The notes under the pieces were generated by a model, which saw only the letters and a program-made list of their open reading frames with translations, made no database searches and was not told the origin of the DNA. Source: Bryobacterales bacterium (GTDB taxonomy: Bacteria > Acidobacteriota > Terriglobia > Bryobacterales > Bryobacteraceae). Taken from it: a DNA stretch of 64,000 bases. The stretch is from positions 1-64,000 of the forward strand of contig PMOK01000042.1 in the NCBI GenBank assembly GCA_003162425.1, in the 5' to 3' direction. A program made the translations under genes and the position numbers. Positions 7,319-16,842 of this stretch are shown in pieces (positions within the stretch are counted from its first letter, which is position 1; each line of letters opens with the position of its first letter).

Positions 7319-10300
7319 TCCGGCTTCAACCAAATCGCGACTCCCTGCTGGCTCTCGGCCGATCCGATGAATAGCGTGACGGGAACCTCCGGTGGAACCA
7401 CTGGATTATGGACATCTGGGTTGGCGCTAAACAGCTTGGCAAGATCCGGAGCGTACACGCTGATCTCGTAGACGTTGCCTGGTAAACCTGGGACCTGTTT
7501 CATCACAGCGGCAATACCGCTGACGTAGAATTCATCTATGAAAACGGCTACCGTCTGATTTGTGACAACATACGGCCCGACATTCGAGACCTGACCGACG
7601 CCCGTGGCGAAGATCGTGATAGGCGTACCTGGCACGGCGGGATTCGATTGCGAGTTCCGCGTGCCGTCAGCGTTCAAAATGTAGCCTTGGCCGAAACCGC
7701 TGTTGTCGACGGAATAAATTCCAGGTGACGCTGCGGCCGCAGGCATGTTGACCGGATTCGAACTGACACCGCCATTTGAAGCGATTAACTGTATGCTGCC
7801 GGATGTCGGCGCGTCAGTTGGTATGACGGCCACGATACGGTCCGTGTTGGCGAATACAATCGGTAAGGGGTTCCCGTCCAGCATCAACTTGGCATCCGGT
7901 CCAAAGCCCGAGCCGATAATCTCGATGGCTTCTCCCGGGGACAAAGGCACGCCCAGGCGGCTGGCATAATTCACGATTGAATCCACACGCACCGACGGAG
8001 CCGGGGGAAGCGCGATCTTGTTCACGATTACAGTAGACGGGACTGCGAAGGTATATCCCGGATCGAGGAGGAAGAAGCCGCTATCAGAGGATTGGGTTGC
8101 TCCCGCTACCAGCAAATTCCCGTTTCCATCAGGAACCGCGCCCTGAACGACGAAGGGCGTGCTTCCCAAGTAGGTGGAAAACAACAAGCTGGTCAAACTG
8201 GAATCTAGTCCACTGACAAATCCGGAGCGGGCCGAGAAAGACCCCTGGAATGGCGCGCGCAGCGGGAAAGCCTTGGAATCAGTATAGCCGCTGACGATGA
8301 CATTGCCGGAAGCATCGAGCGCCACACTCTCGCCGATATCCACTCCTTCGCCCCCGAGGAGAGTCGCGGCTAGGATTTTGGAAAGCGTGCTGTCGAACTT
8401 CACGACGAACGCATCAGCACCGCCCCCAGCACCGGGGCCGTCGGGAAGGTTTGGAATAGCAGGCTGCGGAACGGACTGAAACGCTCCCGGAGTTGCGACG
8501 AAACCGCCGACCGTACTGCCGGTCGCGTACAGATTGCCATCCTTACCCAGCGCAATCGAATTGATTGCGACTTGTTCGCTGGTATTGGATCCGAGCAGAG
8601 CGCTGCCCGTGGCGTTCATCAGATAAACACCGCTCGCGCTAGGGATGGGGCTGTTGAATCCGTTATAGCCGAAATAAATGTTGCCGTTGGGAGCTAATGC
8701 TATCGCGTTTACAGCCTGAATCAACTGCTGTTGCTGATTTTGGAAGATGTAAGTAGAGAACAGGAGCGACGAGCCTTGCGCGTTGAACTTCGTTAGAAAC
8801 GCCGAGGCACTCACGAAACAAGGACCGATGTTTCCCGGCTCGCAACCCGTCGGCGTGAATTTAGTTTCGTAAGCGCCTGGAGTAACTGGCAGGTCGCCCG
8901 ATGTTTGCCCTCCAATGTAGGGATTTCCCGCGGCATCCACGGCGATCGCGTAGGGCGCGGAATTGCCATCCGCGAAGTAGGTGGACCACGCCAGCGATCC
9001 GTTAGGATTCAATTTGAAGACAAAACTGGCTCCCCTGGTTGCGTACGCGGCCTTGGTGACTGGAAAATCGGTGGAGTTCGTCGAGCCGGTAACGTAGACG
9101 CTGCCGTCGTTTCCAAGCGCCATACCTGCCGCATTGTCAGAGCCGGCGCCACCAAAGTACGTTGAGTAGACGATGTTCCCGTCAGTGTCGAGTTTTGTAA
9201 CGAATACGTCGGTAGTAGGCGGTGCGACGACAAAGAGGTAAGTTCCCGCGAATTCCAGTTGCGCAGATGCGTTCGCGGGTGCGATGGACTTGTAGGTTGT
9301 AAACTCGTCCGTGCTGGCCACGATTCCAAGTCCAGTCACATTCGCATACGTCACCGCCTGGTTCGGATCGGACGCGATTTGCGTAGTTGTCGCCGTGATT
9401 TTCTGTGTCCAGGTTTGGCCTGAATCCGTGCTCTGATAGAGGCCGGTATAGGACCCGCCGTACAATACGCCTGGATGAAATGGATCTGCGGCGATCACGG
9501 TTGGTTGGGAATTGTCCGGCAGAGCAGCCAGCGAGGTCCAGCTCTGGCCGTCATCCGTGCTCTTCGAAAACGAACCCAGCGCGGGCGCATAAATGGTTCC
9601 CTTGGCAAACGGGTCGGCAACAGGCGTCCCTTCTAATCCTCCCGGAAGCGATGACACGCTCCAGCTCTTACCGGCATCGGTGCTTCGCATCAGATTGTAG
9701 GGGATCACCGAGACAAATAAGATGTCGGCGGATTTTGGGTCCACCCAAATTCCGTAAGCGTCCATCATTTGGACGCTATTTTCGGTAAAGGTTGGGATGC
9801 CGTTATTGATCCCGGTCCAAGTGGCCCCGCCGTCCGTACTCTTGAGCACGCCCAGGGGTTGAGTGGCGGCGTAGAGGATTTTGCTGTTGGTGGGATCTAC
9901 TGCCACGGAATTGAGATTAGAAACTGAAGGGAATCCCGGCAAGGCGTTCCATGTGTTTCCCCCATCCGTGCTGCGCTGCAGCCCTGCGTTCGAAGCGGCA
10001 TATAGAGTCTGAGGATTACTGGGATCCACCGTTAAGCTTGTTGTGGTGGTTAATACGGGCGAATAGAGTTTCTGTGACACGCTGGTGGTGGTATTGATCC
10101 GGGTGAGAGGTGACCCACCGGCGTTAGGCTGGGCGGCCGCCGCAGTCGGCAAATCCAAGGAAGTGGTGCTGCCGGCGATATAGAAGTTCCCGTGCCCATC
10201 GCTCGCGACGGCAGCGACGGCGCTCGTGCCTGATCCGCTTACCGTCTTGAACCACTGCAACGCAGGGGCGCTGAATGAGTCCGCTCCAAGACAAGCTTGA

Positions 10301-10341
10301 GAAAAGATCAGGATTGACGAAAGAACAAACCGCCTGGTCAT
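7315..10341 (-). CDS. Giant secreted BNR/SBBP beta-propeller protein with TIGR03437 C-terminus
   Basis: A protein of 1008 residues. A signal peptide (residues 1-19) is followed by a first half with repeated Asp-box or BNR motifs (STDGGNTW, STDGGATW, STDAGKSW, STDDGQSW, STDSGQTW). The middle has SBBP-type blades (YSTYFGGAGSDNAAGMALG, YVTGSTNSTDFPVT). The Ig-like C-terminal TIGR03437 domain covers about residues 790-1008 (LSPGEAIEIIGSGFGPD, ATGVGQVSNVGPYV, PGNVYEISVYAPD). This architecture is characteristic of Solibacter-like acidobacteria. I infer an extracellular or surface propeller for carbohydrate or protein binding; no enzymatic residues were recognised. It is monocistronic and convergent with the hydrolase gene. 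Confidence 0.88.
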   Translation of the reverse strand: MTRRFVLSSILIFSQACLGADSFSAPALQWFKTVSGSGTSAVAAVASDGHGNFYIAGSTTSLDLPTAAAAQPNAGGSPLTRINTTTSVSQKLYSPVLTTTTSLTVDPSNPQTLYAASNAGLQRSTDGGNTWNALPGFPSVSNLNSVAVDPTNSKILYAATQPLGVLKSTDGGATWTGINNGIPTFTENSVQMMDAYGIWVDPKSADILFVSVIPYNLMRSTDAGKSWSVSSLPGGLEGTPVADPFAKGTIYAPALGSFSKSTDDGQSWTSLAALPDNSQPTVIAADPFHPGVLYGGSYTGLYQSTDSGQTWTQKITATTTQIASDPNQAVTYANVTGLGIVASTDEFTTYKSIAPANASAQLEFAGTYLFVVAPPTTDVFVTKLDTDGNIVYSTYFGGAGSDNAAGMALGNDGSVYVTGSTNSTDFPVTKAAYATRGASFVFKLNPNGSLAWSTYFADGNSAPYAIAVDAAGNPYIGGQTSGDLPVTPGAYETKFTPTGCEPGNIGPCFVSASAFLTKFNAQGSSLLFSTYIFQNQQQQLIQAVNAIALAPNGNIYFGYNGFNSPIPSASGVYLMNATGSALLGSNTSEQVAINSIALGKDGNLYATGSTVGGFVATPGAFQSVPQPAIPNLPDGPGAGGGADAFVVKFDSTLSKILAATLLGGEGVDIGESVALDASGNVIVSGYTDSKAFPLRAPFQGSFSARSGFVSGLDSSLTSLLFSTYLGSTPFVVQGAVPDGNGNLLVAGATQSSDSGFFLLDPGYTFAVPSTVIVNKIALPPAPSVRVDSIVNYASRLGVPLSPGEAIEIIGSGFGPDAKLMLDGNPLPIVFANTDRIVAVIPTDAPTSGSIQLIASNGGVSSNPVNMPAAAASPGIYSVDNSGFGQGYILNADGTRNSQSNPAVPGTPITIFATGVGQVSNVGPYVVTNQTVAVFIDEFYVSGIAAVMKQVPGLPGNVYEISVYAPDLAKLFSANPDVHNPVVPPEVPVTLFIGSAESQQGVAIWLKPD

Positions 10342-10423
10342 AGGAAAATAGTGCTCCTGTCGCGACGCGGGGTTGTTTCTAATTATATCGAGCCGCCACC
10401 GGTCGCTTAAGGCGGCGGAAAGG

Positions 10424-10455
10424 CACCGTCTCCCTCACGGTCGCGGTTCGGTAAC
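10424..10455. repeat. Repeat family R6, half copy
   Basis: CTCCCTCACGGTCGCGG followed by TTCGGTAAC. The last 14 bases equal bases 1-14 of the window, and the first 16 occur exactly, inverted, at 23418-23433. It lies in the 118-base gap between the giant propeller gene and the MerR-TPR gene and has no second arm here. Confidence 0.6.
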
Positions 10456-10459
10456 ACTT

Positions 10460-11386
10460 TTAGCCGTCGTGCGGACTGCGAACGATGGTAGATTCCTTCA
10501 ATTTGTCCAGTTCGCGGCGGGCGATGGCGGCCCACGAGCTGCTCGGATCCAGCTTCAAATACAGTTTCCAGTGACGTACGGCTTTCAAGGGCTGGCCGAT
10601 GGATTGGTAAAGAAGCGCGACATTGTAATGCGCATCCGCATAGCTTGGATGAATCTGCAGCGCGGCCAGGTAGTGGGACAATGCCTCGTTTCGATTGCCC
10701 CTCTCATCGAAAAGATTGCCCAGGTTGAAATGCGCCAGCGCGTATTCGGGATCCACTTCCAACGCTTTGCGATAGTTACGCTCGGCCTCCCGCCAATCCC
10801 GTGCGTTGAAATACACGGTGCCTAGATTGACCAGCGCTCCCGCCGATGTTCGATCTATCTCAGCTGCTTTTTGATAAGCCTCAATAATCTGCTTCATCGG
10901 AGCGCCGGTCTGCTCCAGCTCCAGTCCCTTTTCGAACCAATGCTCCGCCTCGCGCCGCGTCTTATGCTTCTCGCCGGCGCCGACCTCCTTGCTGGACTTG
11001 TGCGGAAAGGACAATAGCTTCTTGATCTCGGCCGCGTCGAAATCCAGCAGCAGTTGACCCGAGATCGGTTCCATTCGCTGTCCTTCGAATAGAACCTGGA
11101 TTTTCTTGCCGTGGGAATAAATCTTGAGCTCGGTGAGCGGATTGACGTCGCTCAACCGCTTCCGGAGCGCCTCCAGAGCTTTGCGGATTTGAGCTGGAGG
11201 TATCTTGCTCTCGCGCAGTTCCACCAAAGTGCGTAGCGCAAGCAGGTCCGAAAACGTGAAGGAACCGCTGGATGAAACGAACTTCTGCTTCTCCCAACTG
11301 CGCAGTAGGCTGGCCGATATGTCCAGCAACCGGCGCACTTCTTCGCGCGAGTAGGCCTGCTTAGTTGCTGTAGCGGGCACGGACAA
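10460..11386 (-). CDS. MerR-like DNA-binding domain fused to TPR repeats
   Basis: A protein of 308 residues. Residues 8-75 look like a MerR winged helix (YSREEVRRLLDISASLLRSWEKQ, then FSFSDLLALRTLVELR-type segment and IRKALEALRKRL). A middle domain follows, and about four TPR units run from residue 150 (ALVNLGTVYFNARDWREAERNYRKALEVDPEY and its repeats). This predicts a DNA-binding regulator whose output depends on protein contacts through the TPR array. No metal-binding Cys of classical MerR effectors is visible. No target can be named; neighbours on both sides are functionally unrelated. Confidence 0.85.
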   Translation of the reverse strand: MSVPATATKQAYSREEVRRLLDISASLLRSWEKQKFVSSSGSFTFSDLLALRTLVELRESKIPPAQIRKALEALRKRLSDVNPLTELKIYSHGKKIQVLFEGQRMEPISGQLLLDFDAAEIKKLLSFPHKSSKEVGAGEKHKTRREAEHWFEKGLELEQTGAPMKQIIEAYQKAAEIDRTSAGALVNLGTVYFNARDWREAERNYRKALEVDPEYALAHFNLGNLFDERGNRNEALSHYLAALQIHPSYADAHYNVALLYQSIGQPLKAVRHWKLYLKLDPSSSWAAIARRELDKLKESTIVRSPHDG

Positions 11387-11394
11387 AGTTTAGC

Positions 11395-11430
11395 AGTGGC
11401 TGGTGGCTGGTGGCTAGTGGCTGGTGTGCG
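11395..11430. repeat. Short direct repeats of TGGCTGG
   Basis: Four imperfect tandem units of TGGCTGG/TGGCTAG lie between the divergent MerR-TPR and GNAT genes, in a 57-base gap that must also hold both promoters. Confidence 0.5.
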
Positions 11431-11443
11431 GGAAAATCGCTAG

Positions 11444-11956
11444 ATGATGGTTTCGTTCACTCCAGAGCAGGCGGACAATCACATCGAACAGCTCGTGGTT
11501 TTATTGATTGACGCGGTAGATAGCGGGGCGTCGATTGGTTTCATGCCGCCGCTCGCGGAAAGCGAGGCGCGGATTTATTGGAAGGGCGTCGTTGCGGCTA
11601 TGCGGAGTGGAACCCGGGTTCTGCTGGTGGCTCTCGATGGGGACCTGATTCAGGGCTCGGTGCAGATTGATTTCGAAATTCGAGCGAACGGAAACCATCG
11701 CGCGGAAGCAATGAAACTGTTCGTGCATCGGCGCGCGCGGCGGCGTGGATTGGCCAGGATCTTGATGGTGGAGCTGGAATCCACTGCGCGCAGACTGGGG
11801 CGGACACTGCTTGTCATGGACACGCGCTTGGGTGGCGAGGCGGAGAAGATGTGCGAATCTCTGGGCTACGTGCGGTACGGCGAAGTGCCAGGTTATGCCC
11901 GCAGTGGAGATGGCCGGTTGCACACTACCGTGTTTTTTTACCGCCAATTGGAGTGA
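11444..11956 (+). CDS. GNAT-family N-acetyltransferase
   Basis: A protein of 170 residues with the GNAT core. A beta4 strand is followed by the acetyl-CoA loop HRRARRRGLARILMVELE (Q/RxxGxG/A pattern, residues about 105-122), then LLVMDTRLGGEAEKMCESLGYVRYGEVPGY at the C-terminal half, as in YncA-like and tabtoxin-resistance-like acetyltransferases. The acceptor amine is unknown. The start could also be the second ATG three bases later. No good ribosome binding site is visible. Confidence 0.88.
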   Translation: MMVSFTPEQADNHIEQLVVLLIDAVDSGASIGFMPPLAESEARIYWKGVVAAMRSGTRVLLVALDGDLIQGSVQIDFEIRANGNHRAEAMKLFVHRRARRRGLARILMVELESTARRLGRTLLVMDTRLGGEAEKMCESLGYVRYGEVPGYARSGDGRLHTTVFFYRQLE

Positions 11957-11965
11957 GGCAGAGGG

Positions 11966-12469
11966 CTATTCGAAAAGTACGGAGAGCGGCAGGCTGATGG
12001 CGGGAATTTTTGTTTCTAGGACTCCCGAAGTGGCTTCCACCATTCCGGCTCGCGTCACGACATACGCCCTTTTGTTAGCTGGATTGATGATCCAGATATA
12101 CGGCACGCCAAAGCGCAAATAATCGTCGATCTTGTCCTGCATGTATACCATGGTGTCGTCTTTGGAGAGAACTTCAATGCAAATGAAAGGTGGCGAAGTG
12201 ACAATTGGCTCATCGGATATCCGAAGAAACGTAACGTCTGGAATTCTGTAGCGTGTTGGGCTAACCTGCTCGAGTAGGACCTCCATACCATGATCCTCGG
12301 CTATGGCCGTGAGATGGAAGATGAGTTCGCCTTGCATTCTGCTGTGCGGTTTTTCGCCCAAGTTCCTCTCCACTATTTGCCCGTCCACGTACTCGCAGTC
12401 GGGATCGTAGTTGGTTCTCAAATACTCCTCAACAGGGACGATTCGGTAATCCAAATGTTGACTGGACAA
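11966..12469 (-). CDS. Uma2-family (DUF820) PD-(D/E)XK nuclease-fold protein
   Basis: A protein of 167 residues with the Uma2 layout: VEEYLRTNYDPDCEYVDGQIVER at the N-terminus, the PDVTFLRI Asp and the PPFICIEVLSKDD Glu of the nuclease-like core, then KIDDYLRFGVPYIWIINP. The start appears to be TTG at 12467-12469, preceded 12 bases upstream by AGGAGG on the minus strand. It overlaps the end of the CCA-type gene by 41 bases, so translation is probably coupled. Uma2 proteins expand in cyanobacteria, acidobacteria and planctomycetes without proven cellular role. It ends 10 bases from the convergent GNAT stop. Confidence 0.88.
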   Translation of the reverse strand: MSSQHLDYRIVPVEEYLRTNYDPDCEYVDGQIVERNLGEKPHSRMQGELIFHLTAIAEDHGMEVLLEQVSPTRYRIPDVTFLRISDEPIVTSPPFICIEVLSKDDTMVYMQDKIDDYLRFGVPYIWIINPANKRAYVVTRAGMVEATSGVLETKIPAISLPLSVLFE

Positions 12470-13805
12470 GTTCTAGAGCTTCCTCCTTCGTGTGAATCTT
12501 CGACTCGAGCTGCGCGTCTTCCACAGCCTCCAGCATGCGTGCAAAAGCAGGGCCAGGACGGTAGCCGGCTTCCTTCAGATCGTCTCCCGAAAGCAGCCGT
12601 GGCGGACGCAACACGTCCGGCGGCGATTCCTCGAACTTTGATTTCACAAACTCGTAATTCTCCAGATGGCCGTGGCTCGATGTGCAATCCAGGCGATGCA
12701 GCTCCAGGTGCTCCTCGAACCGGTCCATCCGCAACATGCGTTTGAGCTTGCTGTCGCGCATTTCGGTGACGTGCTTGAATCGCATGTGATTTGCAATCAG
12801 CGCGATCACTTGATCGATGTCCGCATTCGAAAACCGCAGGCGCGTGAGGATATCGCGCGCGATGCGCTCACCCAGCTCCACATGGCCATCGAAGCGGATG
12901 CGATCGGCCACGCGAAAAGTGCCGGGCTTACCAACATCGTGCAGCAATACGCCCAGCGCCAGCGTCGCCGTTGGCTCGCGTAGACCTTCCAGCATTATTA
13001 GCGTGTGCGTCCATACGTCCCCTTCGGGATGAAATTCGGGCGGCTGCTCCACGCCCTTCATGGCTGCTACTTCAGGAAGAATGTCGACGAGCAATCCGGA
13101 TGCGTCCAACAATTCAAAACCACGGCGGGGCGCGCCTTCGGTGAGAATCCGCACAATTTCGTCGCGAATGCGCTCCGGGGAAACGCGCGTGATCCGCTGA
13201 TGCAGCTTTTGGATGGCGGCTAGCGTGCCGGGTTCTATCTCGAAGCCGAATCGAGCGGCGAACCGGACAGCGCGCAGCATGCGGAGGTGGTCTTCCTCGA
13301 AGCGCTGCTCAGGGTCGCCGATGGCCCGGATGATCTTAGCGCGAAGGTCTGCGAGGCCGCCGACGTAGTCGACGACCTCGGAAGTCGAGGAATCCAAGGA
13401 AGTCAAGGAAGACGTATCCAGCAGTAATGCGTTGATGGTGAAATCGCGCCGCAGGACGTCCTGCTTTGGATCGCTTTCGAAGGTGACATCTGAGGGATGC
13501 CGGCCATCCTGATACGAATGATCGCTGCGGAAAGTTGCTACCTCGACGCCATCCACCAGCACCACGCCGAATTGTGCGCCCACTAATTGGGCCTGCGGAA
13601 ACATCTCAAGCAACTGATCGGGCCGCGCATCCGTCGAAATGTCATAGTCCTTCGGTTCGCGCCCCAAAAGCAGGTCGCGTACGCAGCCGCCCACCAGCCA
13701 GGCCTGATAGCCGTGCTCGCGAAGCCGCGCTGCAATTCGGATGGCCGTGCTCGGACCCATGTGATCATCGTAGGATAGAAACGTGGCCCACGTAGACTGG
13801 AGCAT
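12429..13805 (-). CDS. CCA-adding enzyme / tRNA nucleotidyltransferase family protein
   Basis: A class II nucleotidyltransferase with a polyA-polymerase head (GGCVRDLLLGREPKDYDIS, metal-binding DxD), then FTINALLLD, a neck domain (RMLRAVRFAARFGFEI) and an HD phosphohydrolase-like region (LLHDVGKPGTF, then H and D motifs near VIALIANHMRFKHV). Such proteins add CCA to tRNA 3' ends or polyadenylate RNA; the family cannot be split by eye. I place the start at 13805 because GAGGGG stands about 10 bases upstream; 13829 would overlap the divergent permease start, and 13760 is also possible. The encoded protein is then 458 residues. Confidence 0.85.
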   Translation of the reverse strand: MLQSTWATFLSYDDHMGPSTAIRIAARLREHGYQAWLVGGCVRDLLLGREPKDYDISTDARPDQLLEMFPQAQLVGAQFGVVLVDGVEVATFRSDHSYQDGRHPSDVTFESDPKQDVLRRDFTINALLLDTSSLTSLDSSTSEVVDYVGGLADLRAKIIRAIGDPEQRFEEDHLRMLRAVRFAARFGFEIEPGTLAAIQKLHQRITRVSPERIRDEIVRILTEGAPRRGFELLDASGLLVDILPEVAAMKGVEQPPEFHPEGDVWTHTLIMLEGLREPTATLALGVLLHDVGKPGTFRVADRIRFDGHVELGERIARDILTRLRFSNADIDQVIALIANHMRFKHVTEMRDSKLKRMLRMDRFEEHLELHRLDCTSSHGHLENYEFVKSKFEESPPDVLRPPRLLSGDDLKEAGYRPGPAFARMLEAVEDAQLESKIHTKEEALELVQSTFGLPNRPC

Positions 13806-13822
13806 GGGAATTAGTCCCCTCG

Positions 13823-16051
13823 ATGGCATCGGACGTTAGCAAACCCACCACGACCCAAGCCAAAGTCGTGGTGGCCACCACCGTAGCGTTGTCCTTCATC
13901 AGCTTCTGGCGCGGCGCATCCATCGTTCTTTCCGACCTCGCGTCTTCCGCTTTTTACGCCGGCGGCATTGCGGTCACCGCGGTTGGCCCCGCGGCGCCGT
14001 GGTTCGTGCTGGCGGTGATGCTGTTCAGCTTCGCGGTGCGATCCGTGTACATGGAAAGCTGCAGCATGTTCGTGCGCGGCGGCGTGTACATCGTGGTGAA
14101 AGACAGCATGGGACCTTTCATCGCGCGCCTGTCGGTCTCGTCCCTCATATTCGATTACATTCTCACCGGACCCATCAGCGTGGTCAGCGCCGGGGCCTAT
14201 CTGGGACACCTGCTGGACGAAATCGCAAAGATGCTCGGGCAGTCGTTCCCGTTCAACGTGAACTACTTTGCCGCATTTTTCGCTGCGCTGGTGACGCTCT
14301 ACTTCTGGTGGCAGAACATCAAAGGGATTCACGAATCCAGTGGCAAGGCGCTACGCATCATGCAGATCACCACCATCATGGTAGTGGCTCTGCTGATCTG
14401 GTGTCCGCTAACCATTTTGTTGCGAGGACACGTGCACTTTCCTCCGGCGCCGCTGCCACGTAATTTGCGATTCGGTCCCACCGCGCTCGGATGGTTCAAA
14501 GGCACTATCTGGCCGACGATTCCGATTGTCGCGTTGATCATCGGCTTTGGTCATTCGCTGCTCTCCATGAGCGGATTCGAGACGCTCGCGCAAGTCTATC
14601 GCGAGATCGCCTATCCCAAATTGAAAAATCTGCGAATCACCGCGAACATCGTTTGCTGGTACGCAGTGGTGTGCACCGGAGTGATCACGGTATTCGCCGG
14701 CATGATCATCAGCCCCGAGGATATTCGCAATCTGTACGCCGACAATCTCCTCGGTGGACTTGCGATGCGGCTAGCCGGCCCGGAGCTATTGAAGCTGGTG
14801 TTTCACATCTTCGTAGTGATCGTGGGCGTGCTGATTCTTTCCGGCGCCGTAAACACATCGATTATCGGCGCCAACGGAGTCCTAAACCGCGTGGCCGAAG
14901 ATGGCGTATTGCTGGATTGGTTCCGCAAGCCCCACAAACGCTTTGGAACCACACACCGCATGGTTAACACCATCACGCTTCTCCAACTCGCCACCATCAT
15001 CGTGAGCCGTGGCGACGTTTACCTGCTGGGCGAAGCGTATGCGTTTGGCGTGGTGTGGAGCTTTTTCTTGAAGTCGCTGGGTGTGCTGGTGTTGCGCTAT
15101 CAACGTCACGACCAGGAGTACAAATTCCCTTTCAACATCCGGCTCGGCAGAGTGGAAATTCCCATTGGCCTCGGAGTCACTACATTGATCCTGGGCTTCG
15201 TTGCCGTTGCGAATTTGTTTTCGAAGGAGTACGCGACGAAGTACGGTGTAGGATTCACGCTGGTTGTGTTCATGGTCTTCACCATTTCGGAGCGCATCAA
15301 TTCCAGGAAGCGCGCTCTTCAACATCTGGAGAAAAAGCCGCTCGAGGAATTCAATCTGGAACACCAACCCCAGGCCACCTCGACGCTGCACGCCCGGCCC
15401 GGCTGCATTCTAGTGGCGGTCCGCGATTACCATAACATGGAGCATCTCCGTACCGTTCTGCAAAAGACGAATCTGCGGCGGCACGATATCGTGGTGATGA
15501 CCGTTCGAACCATCACAACCGGCGCGGGCGAATATGATCTCTCGGACGATCAGATTTTCAGCGACTACGAGCGGGAGTTATTCACCCACGTTGTGGAGAT
15601 AGCTGAAAAGGAAGGAAAGCCGGTGGAACTTCTGGAAGTTCCAGCAGTGAATCCCTTCGACGCGATGGTGCAATCGGCCGCCAAGCTCAAGGTTTCGCGA
15701 TTGGTAACCGGCGTTTCGGCACGCATGACGTCCGAGGAATTGGCGCATCGCATTGGCCTGGCCTGGGAAAGTTTGCCGGAGCCCCGCCACGCGTTTTCGC
15801 TCGAAGTGATCAGCCCGGATCGGCCATCCATGTATGTCAACCTTGGCCCCCATCCGCCGCGTCTCTGGCCGGAAGATGTCGATCGCTTGCATGAGCTGTG
15901 GCGGCGGATGAGCGAAGCCGAAGGAGTCGGTTCGAAACTCCACCATCGCGATATCGTCGGTGTCGCGCTACGCCGGCTGGAGAGGGATTTGACGTCGGAA
16001 GAACGGGACCAAGTGTTGAAAGATTTGAGCGACGAGTTGCGGAGAAGTTAG
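13823..16051 (+). CDS. APC-superfamily amino acid permease with long cytosolic C-terminal domain
   Basis: A protein of 742 residues. About 12 membrane segments fill residues 15-495, beginning ATTVALSFISFWRGASIVLSD and including the conserved FSMSGFET-like segment (HSLLSMSGFETLAQVYREI). After about residue 500 comes a soluble domain of some 240 residues with UspA-like segments (HARPGCILVAVRDYHNMEHL, DIVVMTVRTI, AAKLKVSRLVTGVSARMTSEEL), a likely regulatory part. It transports amino acids or related cations, substrate unknown. It is divergent from the CCA-type gene with almost no spacer, so one short bidirectional promoter is expected. Confidence 0.88.
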   Translation: MASDVSKPTTTQAKVVVATTVALSFISFWRGASIVLSDLASSAFYAGGIAVTAVGPAAPWFVLAVMLFSFAVRSVYMESCSMFVRGGVYIVVKDSMGPFIARLSVSSLIFDYILTGPISVVSAGAYLGHLLDEIAKMLGQSFPFNVNYFAAFFAALVTLYFWWQNIKGIHESSGKALRIMQITTIMVVALLIWCPLTILLRGHVHFPPAPLPRNLRFGPTALGWFKGTIWPTIPIVALIIGFGHSLLSMSGFETLAQVYREIAYPKLKNLRITANIVCWYAVVCTGVITVFAGMIISPEDIRNLYADNLLGGLAMRLAGPELLKLVFHIFVVIVGVLILSGAVNTSIIGANGVLNRVAEDGVLLDWFRKPHKRFGTTHRMVNTITLLQLATIIVSRGDVYLLGEAYAFGVVWSFFLKSLGVLVLRYQRHDQEYKFPFNIRLGRVEIPIGLGVTTLILGFVAVANLFSKEYATKYGVGFTLVVFMVFTISERINSRKRALQHLEKKPLEEFNLEHQPQATSTLHARPGCILVAVRDYHNMEHLRTVLQKTNLRRHDIVVMTVRTITTGAGEYDLSDDQIFSDYERELFTHVVEIAEKEGKPVELLEVPAVNPFDAMVQSAAKLKVSRLVTGVSARMTSEELAHRIGLAWESLPEPRHAFSLEVISPDRPSMYVNLGPHPPRLWPEDVDRLHELWRRMSEAEGVGSKLHHRDIVGVALRRLERDLTSEERDQVLKDLSDELRRS

Positions 16052-16090
16052 AAAACGTTTCTCGTTTCTCGTTTCTGGTTTCTATTTTGC
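16049..16090. repeat. Repeat family R7 (GTTTCT direct repeats), half copy
   Basis: Tandem CGTTTCT/GGTTTCT units fill the 44-base gap between the permease stop and the convergent methyltransferase stop. The same unit forms an inverted pair at 60821-60918. Confidence 0.5.
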
Positions 16091-16095
16091 TTCCC

Positions 16096-16842
16096 TCAGC
16101 CTACGGCCACAGCTACAACCCGCAAACGGCGATAGTCCAATATCCAAACGCCGTCCCGAAAAAGCTCCTGGCGCAGATGCGCCGCCAGTTCCCGGACCTT
16201 CTCCTTGGCGCCATTGGCATCGAGATCACGAAAATAGGTGCCGCAGAACATCTCAATCCAGTCTTCCATGCCGCGCTCGCCTTCGATCGGCGTCGGGCGG
16301 TCGAAGAGGCTGGCCTGGCGTACTTCTAAACCGTGCTGCTCCAGCAAGGATGCGTATTCACCGATGCCCGGGAACCACCATGGACAGCGCTCCTCGGCTG
16401 TCGCGCCCAAAACCGTTTCGAGCGCAGCCAGTATCAACCGAATGTTGCCCTTGCCGCCGAATTCCGCGATGAAGCGTCCGCCCGGCCGAAGCGCCGCGGC
16501 TATGGATTGCACCGCCGCTTCGGCATTCTTGACCCAATGCAGCGCGGCGTTCGAGAACACGGCGTCAAATGATTCCTCGAAACGGAAGCTGGCAGCGTCA
16601 GCCAAAACGAATTTGAGATTCGGATAATTCTGGCGCGCCTGGCCCAGCATCTCAGGAGAACCATCCAGGCCTACCACCTGCGCGCCGCTCGCGGCTATCT
16701 CAGCGGTCAATTGTCCCGTGCCGCAGCCGAGATCCAGAATCCGTTCACCGGAGCGCGGCTGAAGCAGCTCCACGAGGCTGCCTCCGAACTGCCAAACGTA
16801 GGAATGCCTGCCTTCGTATTGCTCTGCGTTCCAGGCGCTCAA
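16096..16842 (-). CDS. Class I SAM-dependent methyltransferase, trans-aconitate methyltransferase-like
   Basis: A protein of 248 residues with motif I ILDLGCGTGQLT near residue 35, motif II VVGLDGSPEML near 55, the VLADAASF acidic motif near 78, and FDAVFSNAALHWV near 91, the signature seen in Tam and other small-molecule methyltransferases. The C-terminal segment (EDWIEMFCGTYF) also fits that group. The acceptor is not readable. It overlaps the upstream zinc-ribbon gene by four bases, so the two are co-expressed. Confidence 0.88.
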   Translation of the reverse strand: MSAWNAEQYEGRHSYVWQFGGSLVELLQPRSGERILDLGCGTGQLTAEIAASGAQVVGLDGSPEMLGQARQNYPNLKFVLADAASFRFEESFDAVFSNAALHWVKNAEAAVQSIAAALRPGGRFIAEFGGKGNIRLILAALETVLGATAEERCPWWFPGIGEYASLLEQHGLEVRQASLFDRPTPIEGERGMEDWIEMFCGTYFRDLDANGAKEKVRELAAHLRQELFRDGVWILDYRRLRVVAVAVG

